From positions 1 through 16,944 of the forward strand of contig JAJFMK010000010.1 in NCBI GenBank assembly GCA_021772215.1: DNA of 16,944 nt. The letters run 5' to 3'. Positions 1-8,137 of the stretch are shown here, piece after piece; position 1 is the stretch's first letter; each line of letters begins with the position of its first letter. The stretch comes from Chlamydiota bacterium. Its GTDB lineage: Bacteria > Chlamydiota > Chlamydiia > Chlamydiales > JAJFMK01. Under the pieces are notes generated by a model, which had not been told where the DNA came from, made no database searches, and worked only from the letters and a program-made list of their open reading frames with translations. The translations under genes and the position numbers were made by a program.

Positions 1-119
1 CATCATTAAAAATTAGCTCTCGGAATAGATAGCTTGGGTATCCAAATCCCTAGAAGCCCTCTCCACACCTTAATTGTGGTACGAGCAGAGGAACCCTTAA
101 TCGGGAGAAGCCTTCTGCT
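1..119. other. Intergenic end of the leuS operon, no gene seen
   Basis: No convincing coding region or RNA gene is visible here. On the minus strand the last bases of the window read ATGATG (6 to 1), preceded about 10 nt upstream by GAGAG. This could be the start of another minus-strand gene lying outside the window, but nothing more can be said. Confidence 0.4.
84..119 (-). terminator. Possible terminator hairpin after the 94-aa gene
   Basis: Directly after the TAA stop on the minus strand, AGCAGAAGG can pair with CCTCTGCT (one bulged A). A short inner CCC/GGG stem lies within the loop. There is no U-tract behind it, so it is not a classical intrinsic terminator. It may still mark the 3' end of the leuS-LRR-94-aa transcript. 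Confidence 0.25.
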
Positions 120-404
120 TTAGCTGAGGGAGTATTCACCAAATCGAGATGCTTCATCTGCCTCTAGCAAGGCTTTCGCTGCAATAGCAGCCAGAGTAAT
201 CACAGTTTGGAAGAGAGCGGCAGTAAAAAGAGAGACACGAGAAGTCAGGTAAAGAGCTCCTAGAACAAGCCCGGTACCTAACCAGAGAGGATTTTGAAAA
301 ACCTCTAAAGCGTGCCTTGTAATGATCTGGGAATCTGATTCATCATGACAGCGTGCGTCTCTTATTTGCGCTGACTGAGCGCCTATTCCACCTACTTCCG
401 TCAT
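120..404 (-). CDS. Small Inc-like membrane protein, paralogue of the LRR protein N-terminus
   Basis: A 94-aa protein of unknown function. After a polar N-terminus of about 35 residues come two closely spaced hydrophobic segments (about 39-55 and 57-78), then a short acidic tail; this bilobed hairpin resembles chlamydial inclusion-membrane (Inc) proteins. Residues 32-88 align with residues 31-89 of the upstream LRR protein with one gap: shared landmarks are VFxN, a Trp four positions later, an LY pair and FQT. The leucine-rich part is absent, so this is either a membrane-anchor-only paralogue or the residue of a duplicated gene whose LRR region was lost. The start is supported by AAGGAG 8 nt upstream, lying in the last codons of the LRR gene; the two genes are 3 nt apart and probably co-translated. 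No signal peptide is evident, and type III export, as for Inc proteins, would be an inference. Confidence 0.75.
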   Translation of the reverse strand: MTEVGGIGAQSAQIRDARCHDESDSQIITRHALEVFQNPLWLGTGLVLGALYLTSRVSLFTAALFQTVITLAAIAAKALLEADEASRFGEYSLS

Positions 405-407
405 GAT

Positions 408-1943
408 TTAAGCTCCTTTTGTATGTGCTATGTACTGTTTCCAACCCTCTATAGTGTTGAGGGCGCAGTTTGCAGGCTTCTTTTCATCAAGCGCTGGATT
501 ACCCATCGCATCCACCTCTTCAAGAAAGGAGTCTAAGACGCCGCCCGGCAACTGCTCTAAACCGCAGTGGTATAGGTCGAGTTTTGTCATCCCTTGCGAA
601 ATCGCTCCGGAGAGTTGAATCTGTGGATTCTGGGCGAGATTGAGCTGTTGAACTTGGAGTCGATCAAGATCAAATCCTTTAAGTTGACAACCGGATAAGT
701 TGATCTTTTGTGTCGTAAGCGAAGCGTCCTCAGGAAGCGACGCGAAAAACTCACCAAGATCGTTCGCACTCAATTCAAGAACCTCTAAACCCTCTTTTTC
801 AAGGAGCCAGGTCGGCAGAGAGTGAAGCTGGCAATTTGTCATTCGTAACCCCTTAAATTCAATATTTTTAAGAATCTCAGGAACGAAGCCAAGAGGGTTG
901 TTGGAGAGGTCAATTATGGCGTTTTTGTAATTACCATCGGCTATTTCCTTAGGGAAAGTTCTTAATCCAAGGTTAGTAAGATCTAGGGTGTCTGCCTCAC
1001 TACTTAAAAGTCGTCCAAGAAGATTTGAGCTAGCATAAAATTGTGCAGCTTTGGCAACAACCCATTTAGGTAAGGGATTTTCAGCCCTCTCATCAGCGAT
1101 AAAATTACAGATTCCATCTAAGTTACTAAGGTTAGCTCTATCAGGATTTTGAAGCTTAGAGCGCCTATCTTCAAGCACAGGGTTATTTTGTGCGCTGAAA
1201 ATTATTAAATTGGAGGGTTGTGTGACACCCTCAGGAATAAAGTGAAGGTTACAGTTGTTAACCTGGAGTTTCTGCATTTCAAATTTACCTGAGAGGTCGG
1301 TCAGATTTTCGTTGTCATCAAGGACGACTTCACTACAGCCTTTAAAGCAGTCCAAATTGACTCTTGTTAGACCGCAGCCTCTAAGTATAACTGAGGCAGA
1401 ATCCCTAAACCCGTACTTAAAAACCGCGAAGAAAGGGCCTAAAGGGTTTTGAGAGAGATCAAGAGACTTATAGTTATAATGCAATACCAGTGGCTCAATG
1501 TCGCGAATCTGATTTTGAGAGAGATTAATATGACACTCATTTGAAATCCCCTTAAGAATCCAACAAGGAAGAGAGGTAAGCCCTAAATTGCTTAAATCCA
1601 AATTCTTTCCATCACAGTTATCTTTGCGGCGTTGGATCTCCACAATCTGCCTTGTTGTCAGGCCTGTCTCTTCCTGAAGACGTTCGACCTCTTGAGGGCT
1701 AAGTTCGTGAAGGTAACACTCGAAAGCTACCAGAAACGTTTGAAAGAAGAGCTGAAGCAGAGTGTAGGAAAAAGGGATTAGTTTAAAGGCGTATAGAGAA
1801 ATAATTGCAGCAGTAACGAATCTCCATCTGTTGTTTTCAAATACGCTCTTAGCAATATAGTGAACCTTTTCAGAAAGAGTTTCCTCAGAAGGCTGCTGGT
1901 AATATAGGGCTCCTCTTTCGGCTGCTGCCACTGCTGATGTCAT
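408..1943 (-). CDS. Leucine-rich-repeat protein with N-terminal bilobed membrane domain (candidate Inc-type effector)
   Basis: A 511-aa protein. Residues 42-58 and 59-78 are two hydrophobic segments with a very short turn, as in chlamydial Inc proteins; a charged helical linker (80-108) follows. Two LRR blocks come next: seven repeats at about 114-258 and eight at about 319-485, separated by a helical spacer (about 259-315). The residue at the Asn/Cys position of LxLxx(N/C)xL alternates: Asn144, Asn166, Cys190, Asn211, Cys231, Asn254 in block 1 and Asn349, Cys371, Asn394, Cys419, Asn439, Cys460, Asn482 in block 2. Both blocks open with LDL(S/T)NLGL and close with an NPxL repeat and a helical cap. 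LRR proteins usually bind other proteins; a host-facing LRR domain anchored in the inclusion membrane is my inference. The start lies 8 nt after the leuS stop, with only a weak GAG-type ribosome site, so expression probably depends on leuS read-through. Confidence 0.85.
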   Translation of the reverse strand: MTSAVAAAERGALYYQQPSEETLSEKVHYIAKSVFENNRWRFVTAAIISLYAFKLIPFSYTLLQLFFQTFLVAFECYLHELSPQEVERLQEETGLTTRQIVEIQRRKDNCDGKNLDLSNLGLTSLPCWILKGISNECHINLSQNQIRDIEPLVLHYNYKSLDLSQNPLGPFFAVFKYGFRDSASVILRGCGLTRVNLDCFKGCSEVVLDDNENLTDLSGKFEMQKLQVNNCNLHFIPEGVTQPSNLIIFSAQNNPVLEDRRSKLQNPDRANLSNLDGICNFIADERAENPLPKWVVAKAAQFYASSNLLGRLLSSEADTLDLTNLGLRTFPKEIADGNYKNAIIDLSNNPLGFVPEILKNIEFKGLRMTNCQLHSLPTWLLEKEGLEVLELSANDLGEFFASLPEDASLTTQKINLSGCQLKGFDLDRLQVQQLNLAQNPQIQLSGAISQGMTKLDLYHCGLEQLPGGVLDSFLEEVDAMGNPALDEKKPANCALNTIEGWKQYIAHTKGA

Positions 1944-1951
1944 ATCTCATC

Positions 1952-4528
1952 TCACTTAATCACGATGTTAATTAATTTGTTGGGCACGAAGATCGTTTTG
2001 ACGACTTCGCCCAAAGAGAGATACTTTTGCAAAATTGGCTCTTTTTTTGCAGCCTCTAAAATAACATTTTCAGGCTGATCTTTCGGAAGGTCGAAGCGGC
2101 CACGCACTTTGCCGTTGACCTGAACGACGTAGGTGATCACATCGTCAATCAGATATTTGGGGTCCACTTCGGGGTAGCTTAGGGAGTTGAGATCCTCTGT
2201 AAAACCGAGATCTTCCCAGACCTGGTAGGCGATGTGCGGTGCGAAAGGAGAGAGAAGCTGCGTTGCGACTTTTAGAGAACATTTAGGATATTTATCTAGC
2301 TTTGTGAAGCCGTTGATAAACTCCATCATCTTGGCGATGGCGGTGTTAAGTTGAAGGTTGTCGAGATCCTCTAGAACACCTTTTAATAGCCGATGGGTCA
2401 ATTTAAGCGCCTCATCTGAAGGCTCTTCATCTGAGACCTTATCTGAATGGGTCATATCCCAGAAGCGATTCAGGAAGCGACGACAGCCGCTGACAGCGTC
2501 GCTACTCCAGACGCGCTCTTTGTCGAGCGGGCCCATAAACATCTCATAGAGGCGCAAAGCGTCAGCGCCAAACTCTTCTATCACCTCATCGGGGGTGACG
2601 CCGTTGAGCTTCGACTTGCTCATTTTATCGATCTGGCACTTTAGCTTTTCACCTGTTCCCTTATGGAAATAGTGACCATCGCGCTCTTCTGCCTCCTCTT
2701 CAGGAACGTAGATACCGCTCGATTTTTGGTAGGACTTGGAGACCATCAATCCCTGGTTGAAGAGGCGCTTAAAAGGCTCTTTAGTGTGCACAAGCCCTAA
2801 GTCGTAGAGAACTTTATGCCAAAACCTAGCGTAGAGAAGGTGAAGAACAGCATGCTCGGCGCCGCCAACGTAGAGGTCGACGGGAAGCCAATACTTCTCT
2901 TTTTCCTTATCCCACGCTGCTTCGTTGTTATGGGGATCGCAAAAGCGCAGGTAGTACCAACAAGAACCTGCCCACTGCGGCATGGTGTTGATCTCGCGCG
3001 TTGCCGGCTTACCTGTCTTTGAATCTTTGATGTTGACCCAGCTCTCTACTTTAGCTAGAGGGCTTAAGCCATCCCCCGAGGGTGTGTAGTCGCTCACCTC
3101 TGGAGGCGTCAGCGGCAACTCATCTTCCGCTAAAGGACGTTTTGTGCCATCGTCGAGATGAAGGATTGGGATCGGCTCGCCCCAGTAGCGCTGCCTTGAG
3201 AAGAGCCAGTCGCGCAGCTTATAGCTCGTAGCGCGGCTGCCAAAGCTCTTTTCTTCTAGCCAGGAGATCACCCTATCCTTCCCCTCTTCGCAAGAGAGGC
3301 CGTTAATATCGAGCTCATCAGAGGCGCTATTGATGCAGCTTCCTCCGTTTGACCAGCAGGCGCGGCCCATCTTCACATCTTGACGCACCATGCGTCTTTT
3401 CGACTCGTCAAACTCCTCATGAGGAAGTGTTGTGGTGTCGGGGTCGATAACGGGACGGATCGGAATCTCATATTGGAGCGCAAAGTCAAAGTCACGCTCA
3501 TCATTGGCGGGAACAGCCATCACAGCACCTGTTCCATAACCCATCAAGACGTAGTCGGCGATCCAGATCGGAATCTCCTCTTTCGTGACGGGATTGATCG
3601 CATATGCCCCTGTAAAAACACCGCTTTTGCCATTATCAATCTCTGTGCGAACCAGATCACTTTTGGCGGCAGATTCTGTCTGATAATCATTAATTTGCTT
3701 CACTTGCGCTTCTGTAGTAATTTGATCGACCAGTGGATGCTCCGGAGCTAACACCATAAAGGTGGCGCCAAATAGCGTATCCGGACGGGTCGTGAAGATG
3801 CGGATTTTATCCTCTCTTCCCTCGATCGGAAAATCGACATGTGCCCCCTCGCTTCTTCCGATCCAATTTTTCTGTAGCTTTTTCAACCCTTCCGGCCAGT
3901 CGAGATCATCGAGATCCTCTAAAAGGCGATCGGCGTAGGCGGTAATCTTTAAGACCCACTGGCGCAGAGGGCGGCGTATCACCGGATGCCCCCCCTCTTT
4001 AGAGCGGCCCCCCTCTACCTCTTCGTTGGCTAAGACGGTGCCAAGAGCGGGGCACCAGTTGACCAGCATATCCGCCTCATAGGCGAGCCCCTTTTCATAA
4101 AGCTTAGTGAAAATCCACTGCGTCCATTTGTAGTGCTCGGGCGAACTGGTGGCAAATTCGCGGTCCCAATCGTAGGAGAGACCTAAAGATTTGAGCTGGC
4201 GGCGGTAGTTATCAATATTTGTTTCGGTTGTCTTTGCAGGGTGCGTTCCGGTACGGATCGCATACTGCTCGGCCGGCAGACCGAAGCTATCCCAACCCAT
4301 CGGATGGAGAACATTGTAGCCTTTGGCGCGCATATAGCGTGAAATCACATCTGTTGCGGTGTAACCGACGACATGGCCGACATGAAGACCCGCCCCTGAG
4401 GGGTAGGGAAACATGTCGAGGATGTAATATTTTGGCTTCGAAGTGTCTACCTCCACGCGATAGGGACGGCTCTTTTCCCAAATATCTTGCCACTTTTTTT
4501 CAATAAGATGATGGTCGTACTTTGTCAT
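1952..4528 (-). CDS. leuS: Leucyl-tRNA synthetase
   Basis: A class I aminoacyl-tRNA synthetase that charges tRNA-Leu with leucine in the cytosol. The 858-aa product is full length for bacterial LeuRS. Visible landmarks are the HIGH-type motif PYPSGAGLHVGH (41-52) and the CP1 editing domain, with TTRPDTLFGATF (246-257) and GTGAVMAVP followed by NDERD (332-346); Asp346 matches the conserved editing aspartate. Further on are the WLFSRQRYWGEPIPI region (441-455), KMSKS (635-639), and the anticodon-binding helical domain with LLSPFAPHIA (758-767). The C-terminus (about 797-858) is the usual LeuRS appendage. It ends 8 nt before the LRR gene and is probably the first gene of that unit. The start ATG is preceded by only a weak GAGAG ribosome site. 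It is divergent from rnr across 37 nt. Confidence 0.98.
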   Translation of the reverse strand: MTKYDHHLIEKKWQDIWEKSRPYRVEVDTSKPKYYILDMFPYPSGAGLHVGHVVGYTATDVISRYMRAKGYNVLHPMGWDSFGLPAEQYAIRTGTHPAKTTETNIDNYRRQLKSLGLSYDWDREFATSSPEHYKWTQWIFTKLYEKGLAYEADMLVNWCPALGTVLANEEVEGGRSKEGGHPVIRRPLRQWVLKITAYADRLLEDLDDLDWPEGLKKLQKNWIGRSEGAHVDFPIEGREDKIRIFTTRPDTLFGATFMVLAPEHPLVDQITTEAQVKQINDYQTESAAKSDLVRTEIDNGKSGVFTGAYAINPVTKEEIPIWIADYVLMGYGTGAVMAVPANDERDFDFALQYEIPIRPVIDPDTTTLPHEEFDESKRRMVRQDVKMGRACWSNGGSCINSASDELDINGLSCEEGKDRVISWLEEKSFGSRATSYKLRDWLFSRQRYWGEPIPILHLDDGTKRPLAEDELPLTPPEVSDYTPSGDGLSPLAKVESWVNIKDSKTGKPATREINTMPQWAGSCWYYLRFCDPHNNEAAWDKEKEKYWLPVDLYVGGAEHAVLHLLYARFWHKVLYDLGLVHTKEPFKRLFNQGLMVSKSYQKSSGIYVPEEEAEERDGHYFHKGTGEKLKCQIDKMSKSKLNGVTPDEVIEEFGADALRLYEMFMGPLDKERVWSSDAVSGCRRFLNRFWDMTHSDKVSDEEPSDEALKLTHRLLKGVLEDLDNLQLNTAIAKMMEFINGFTKLDKYPKCSLKVATQLLSPFAPHIAYQVWEDLGFTEDLNSLSYPEVDPKYLIDDVITYVVQVNGKVRGRFDLPKDQPENVILEAAKKEPILQKYLSLGEVVKTIFVPNKLINIVIK

Positions 4529-4592
4529 ATACTCTCAGATAGATTAGAATGAAACTAAGGAGATTATGGCACATAAAAAGAAAAAGTCACAA
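4522..4592. promoter_or_regulatory. Overlapping divergent promoters for leuS and rnr
   Basis: Only 37 nt separate the two start codons. For rnr, TTGTCA (4522-4527) and TAGAAT (4545-4550) are spaced by 17 nt, with the -35 box covering the leuS ATG. For leuS, the minus strand gives TTGTGA (4592-4587) and CATAAT (4568-4563) spaced by 18 nt, with the -10 box covering the rnr ATG. The rnr ribosome site AAGGAG is at 4557-4562, only 3 nt before its ATG, so the rnr leader would be very short. These are matches to the sigma-70 consensus by eye, not mapped starts. Confidence 0.4.
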
Positions 4593-6716
4593 GGAGATCG
4601 ACTTGTCGGCTCAATTATAAAAAAGATTGAGTCGATGGTTGGTTCGCGTCGCTACCAGCCCAAAAGTGCCGATGAAATCAACGATCTGCTCAATATTCCC
4701 GATGCCCACAGCGAGGCGTTTGATATCGCTATCAAGTTGTTGATCAACGAGGGCGAGCTTTCGCTTGTCAATGGGCTCCTCTTTAAGGATCTAAAAAAAG
4801 AGGAGGTCTTTAATGGGGTGATCTCGATGCATTCTCGTGGGTTTGGCTTTGTCACTATAGACCGCCCTTCTCCCTATCAAGTGGACATCTTTATTCCAAG
4901 ACATCTCACTCAAAATGCTGTCGATCGCGACCGCGTTGAAGTGGTAGTCACCAATGAGGATAGCGGCAAAGGCCCCGAGGGGCGCGTGGTGGCAATCACC
5001 AAAAGGACCCACAGCCACATCGCCGGCGTCATCGAGCGCGTCTTTCATAATGAGGCGCGCGCTTATGTGCCCCTTTTAGGTGAAAACAGCTTCGTTAAGG
5101 TGGAATCTGATGAGGCGCTCAAACTAAAAAGAGGCGACCGCGTTGTGATGGAGGTGCTGAAGTGGGGCGACAAAAATGAGGCGCACCAGGCGCGCGCCAC
5201 GCACACCATCGGTTCGATCGATGACCCCTCTTGCGACGTCAAAGCCGCGATTGAAGAGTTCTCTTTACGGGATGATTTTCCAATCGAGGTGGTCGAGGAG
5301 GCAAAACGTTTCGGTCGCGAGGTAACAAAAAATGATCTCGAAGGACGAGTCGACTACCGCGACATTACTGCGCTCACCATCGACCCCGATACGGCCAAAG
5401 ATTTTGACGATGCGATCTCCATCTCGAAGACGAAAAGCGGCTATGAGCTTATCGTCCATATCGCCGATGTCTCCTACTATGTCAAAAGCGGCTCAAACCT
5501 AGACAAAGAAGCTTTTTTGCGCTGTAATTCAACCTATTTTCCCGGCAGCTGCATCCCGATGCTGCCGGAAGCTCTTTCCAACGAGCTCTGCAGCTTAAAA
5601 CCCGACGTCGACCGCCTTACGCTTTCTGTCGTGATGCAGTTTAACAACTCAGGCGAGCTGACAAAGAGAGAGATGCATCGCGGAGTCATCCGCAGCCGCA
5701 AGCGATTCACTTACAAAGGGGCATTTGAGATTCTGAAAGGGAAAAGCAGCCCTTTTGCTAAAGAGCTTAAACTGATGGAAGAGCTCTGCCTCCTTCTTAA
5801 AAAACAGCGAAAGTTGCGCGGCTCGATTGAGTTTAACGTTCCTGAGCTTGCCATCCGCGTCGATGAGGAGGGCCACCCCGAGGGCTTCGATACAATTGAG
5901 TATGACATCACTCATCAGATGATTGAGGAGTTTATGCTTAAGGCAAACGAGTCGGTCGCCACCCATCTTGATAAGAAAAATATAGACCTCACCTTCCGCG
6001 TCCATGAGGAGCCAGATCAGGGTAACATCGACCAGTTTGTTAAGATGGCGGCAGCTCTTGGCTTTAAAGTTTCCACTACCCCCGATCCAACTGAGCTGCA
6101 GGAGCTCTTTACAGAGGCCTCTAAAAGCCCCTTCGGCCCCTTTTTGATAACCAGCTATATTCGCTCGATGAAGCTGGCCCACTATAGCGCCAACAATATC
6201 GGCCACTTCGGCCTGAGTCTCACTCACTACTGCCACTTCACAAGCCCGATCCGTCGCTACAGCGACCTCGTCGTCCATCGCATCTTGATGGGAGAGGAGG
6301 AGACAAAAGAGCGGCTCGACGAGGTCTCCAAGAGAGCTTCCGAGCGCGAACGGATCAGCGCCAAGGCCGAAGGACATGTGAAGCTGATTAAGAAACTACG
6401 CTATCTGCAAAGGAAAGATCGCGAAGATCCTTATAGTGAATTCGAGGCCGTCGTTGTGAAAATAAAACCTGCTGGAATTGCGTTTGAGATATTGGGCTTT
6501 GAGCTCTCAGGTTTCCTCCCTTTGAGTGAAATCGCCTTCGACTACTTCACCTTCGATGAGAAGAGACAGTCTCTCTATGGACGTCAGAGCAAAGTAACCA
6601 TTTCGATTGGCGACAAGCTGACGATGCTCCTCCAGGAAGTTGATCTGGTGCGCCTTGATGCGAAGTGGTATTTAATGGAAGAGAAGTTGTTTCCCAAGAA
6701 AAGGAAAAAAAGATGA
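4566..6716 (+). CDS. rnr: Ribonuclease R (VacB family)
   Basis: A 3'-to-5' processive exoribonuclease of the RNB family that degrades structured RNA. The 716-aa product is shorter than the E. coli enzyme (813 aa), as expected for chlamydial versions. The N-terminal winged-helix-like region (about 11-75) has a lysine-rich start. Two cold-shock-like domains follow, the first with GVISMHSRGFGFVTID (84-99). The RNB catalytic domain has TIDPDTAKDFDDA (271-283), whose acidic residues Asp273, Asp279, Asp281 and Asp282 hold the catalytic metals, and the signature HFTSPIRRYSDLVVHR (557-572). An S1 domain (about 625-705) precedes a short basic tail, KKRKKR. The ribosome site AAGGAG lies close to the ATG. 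The stop overlaps the next start as ATGA. The alternative, RNase II, is unlikely given the winged-helix start, basic tail and overall layout. Confidence 0.96.
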   Translation: MAHKKKKSQGDRLVGSIIKKIESMVGSRRYQPKSADEINDLLNIPDAHSEAFDIAIKLLINEGELSLVNGLLFKDLKKEEVFNGVISMHSRGFGFVTIDRPSPYQVDIFIPRHLTQNAVDRDRVEVVVTNEDSGKGPEGRVVAITKRTHSHIAGVIERVFHNEARAYVPLLGENSFVKVESDEALKLKRGDRVVMEVLKWGDKNEAHQARATHTIGSIDDPSCDVKAAIEEFSLRDDFPIEVVEEAKRFGREVTKNDLEGRVDYRDITALTIDPDTAKDFDDAISISKTKSGYELIVHIADVSYYVKSGSNLDKEAFLRCNSTYFPGSCIPMLPEALSNELCSLKPDVDRLTLSVVMQFNNSGELTKREMHRGVIRSRKRFTYKGAFEILKGKSSPFAKELKLMEELCLLLKKQRKLRGSIEFNVPELAIRVDEEGHPEGFDTIEYDITHQMIEEFMLKANESVATHLDKKNIDLTFRVHEEPDQGNIDQFVKMAAALGFKVSTTPDPTELQELFTEASKSPFGPFLITSYIRSMKLAHYSANNIGHFGLSLTHYCHFTSPIRRYSDLVVHRILMGEEETKERLDEVSKRASERERISAKAEGHVKLIKKLRYLQRKDREDPYSEFEAVVVKIKPAGIAFEILGFELSGFLPLSEIAFDYFTFDEKRQSLYGRQSKVTISIGDKLTMLLQEVDLVRLDAKWYLMEEKLFPKKRKKR

Positions 6717-7456
6717 ATAAAGAGTCTAATTTTAAGTTTGACACCTCGAAAATCAAAAACTACTTTGTGACGGGCATTGTGCTACTCCTTCCTGTGGCGC
6801 TAACCCTTCTAATTGTCAGTTTTCTCTTCAACCTCCTGACAAGACCCTTTGAGGGGTTGATGACCGCCCTCATCCGCTCCATGGGGATCTTTAACAGAGG
6901 CTTTCTCTTCCTCTCTCAAGATCAGCTGATTCTCTATACCAGTAAGCTGTTGATCCTTGTTTTTCTTGTTGTATTGACTGTGCTGCTCGGCGCCTTAGCT
7001 CGTTGGTTCTTTATCCACTGGATCATTCGCCTAGGTGAGGCGATTGTGAATCGCATCCCACTTATCGGCTCAATCTATAAAACCTCTCAAGATGTTATAA
7101 GTACGATCTTTACTACCCAGACGAAATCCTTTAAACAGGTTGTGCTGGTCCCCTATCCCAATAACTACACAAAATGTTTAGGGTTGATAACACGTGAGAA
7201 AGTAGATGGCGTAAGAGGAGAGCACTTTAAAGATCCCGTGGCGGTCTTCATTCCGACGACGCCCAACCCCACTTCGGGATTTCTTCTTCTCTTTGAGAGA
7301 ACCGATGTGGTCTATCTGGATATGAGCATCGAAGAGGCACTTAAATATATCATCTCCTGCGGCGTGATTATGACCCCGATTCGCCCTCTCTCTGAAGAGG
7401 CAGCTGAAAAGCAGATCGCTAAAGAGATCAAAGAGGAGGAGCAGCTCGACGAATGA
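6713..7456 (+). CDS. DUF502 family membrane protein (first of tandem pair)
   Basis: A 247-aa protein of the DUF502 family (related to plant LIKE-COV proteins); its biochemical role is unknown. Two membrane helices are visible (about 18-41 and 77-99), followed by a soluble domain with the family signatures RIPLIGSIYKTSQDV (114-128) and IPTTPNPTSGF (180-190), and a charged C-terminal tail rich in Glu and Lys. I place the start at the ATG whose last two bases overlap the rnr TGA stop (ATGA), with an AAGGA-type site about 8 nt upstream; an in-frame ATG at 6665 inside rnr would add 16 residues that look unlike the family. The tight linkage to rnr suggests co-expression but does not prove a shared role. 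Confidence 0.88.
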   Translation: MNKESNFKFDTSKIKNYFVTGIVLLLPVALTLLIVSFLFNLLTRPFEGLMTALIRSMGIFNRGFLFLSQDQLILYTSKLLILVFLVVLTVLLGALARWFFIHWIIRLGEAIVNRIPLIGSIYKTSQDVISTIFTTQTKSFKQVVLVPYPNNYTKCLGLITREKVDGVRGEHFKDPVAVFIPTTPNPTSGFLLLFERTDVVYLDMSIEEALKYIISCGVIMTPIRPLSEEAAEKQIAKEIKEEEQLDE

Positions 7457-8043
7457 AGCGGCTCTTTGTTACAGGCCTTGTTCTTCTCTTTCCGATTACT
7501 ATCACTATTGCTATCGCCGTCTGGCTTTTTAACCTCATCACCGACCCTCTTGCCGGACTCCTCTTCGCTCTCCTTCCTGATTATGAGATTCTCTTCTGGG
7601 TGGCGAGATTACTTGCCCTTATCTCGATTTTTGTCATAATTCTCCTCATTGGATTTTTAGGGAGGCTCTATGCTTTCAACCAGATTTTTGGCCTGGTTCA
7701 GAAGGTTTTTAAGAAAATCCCCTTCTTTCGTAGCATCTATAGCGCCTCTCAAGAGGTGATAGAGACCCTTTTAGCAGATGAAAACCGCGGATTTACCCAG
7801 GTAGTTCAAGTTGCCTACCCCTCGGAAAGAGAGGCGACTATCGGCTTTATTCCGCGCATTGACACCCCTGTCTGCCCCACATTATATGACGGCGATCTCA
7901 TCCCGGTCATCATCCCAGGATGTCCCAACCCCCTCATGGGCTTCATCCTCTTCTTTCACAAAAAGGACATTCACTTTCTAGATATGAAGGTAGAAGATGC
8001 CCTGAAGCTCCACATCTCCGCCGGCGCTTTTGCACCGAAATAA
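7453..8043 (+). CDS. DUF502 family membrane protein (second of tandem pair)
   Basis: A 196-aa paralogue of the preceding protein, starting in an ATGA overlap with its stop. It opens directly in the first membrane helix (MKRLFVTGLVLLFPIT); the second helix lies at about 47-69. The signature region is diverged: KIPFFRSIYSASQEV (88-102) against RIPLIGSIYKTSQDV in the neighbour, and IPGCPNPLMGF (154-164) against IPTTPNPTSGF. It lacks the neighbour's polar N-terminus and charged C-terminal tail. A local duplication followed by divergence is the simplest origin; the two may form a hetero-oligomer. The function is not known. Translational coupling is likely, with GAGGAG about 12 nt before the start. 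Confidence 0.85.
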   Translation: MKRLFVTGLVLLFPITITIAIAVWLFNLITDPLAGLLFALLPDYEILFWVARLLALISIFVIILLIGFLGRLYAFNQIFGLVQKVFKKIPFFRSIYSASQEVIETLLADENRGFTQVVQVAYPSEREATIGFIPRIDTPVCPTLYDGDLIPVIIPGCPNPLMGFILFFHKKDIHFLDMKVEDALKLHISAGAFAPK

Positions 8044-8059
8044 ATCTCCCGTGCATATT

Positions 8060-8087
8060 GTAAGAAATAAGAGTCATTTTTTCTTAC
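8060..8087 (+). terminator. Hairpin after the DUF502 operon
   Basis: GTAAGAAA (8060-8067) pairs perfectly with TTTCTTAC (8080-8087) around a 12-nt loop, 16 nt after the stop of the second DUF502 gene. The position fits a 3'-end structure for the rnr operon. There is no U-tract after the stem, only T-richness within it, so the mode of termination is uncertain. Confidence 0.35.
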
Positions 8088-8137
8088 GAAAGTCCCTCTC
8101 ATCTGTGCCCGTATCCGTGCAAGCAGCAGAATATGGA

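Noticed and set aside
1..119. tRNA or small RNA at the window start
   Set aside because: No cloverleaf, T-loop or CCA-proximal pattern could be fitted on either strand.
3380..3751. 123-codon open frame antisense to leuS
   Set aside because: It lies inside the well-conserved LeuRS editing region on the opposite strand; no motif supports it.
5649..6377. 242-codon open frame antisense to rnr
   Set aside because: It lies wholly opposite the RNB and S1-proximal part of a clear rnr gene; its translation shows no recognisable motif and mirrors the codon pattern of rnr.
6665..6712. Upstream ATG extending the first DUF502 protein by 16 residues
   Set aside because: It would lie deep in rnr without a ribosome site; the ATGA overlap start at 6713 has a ribosome site and fits the family.
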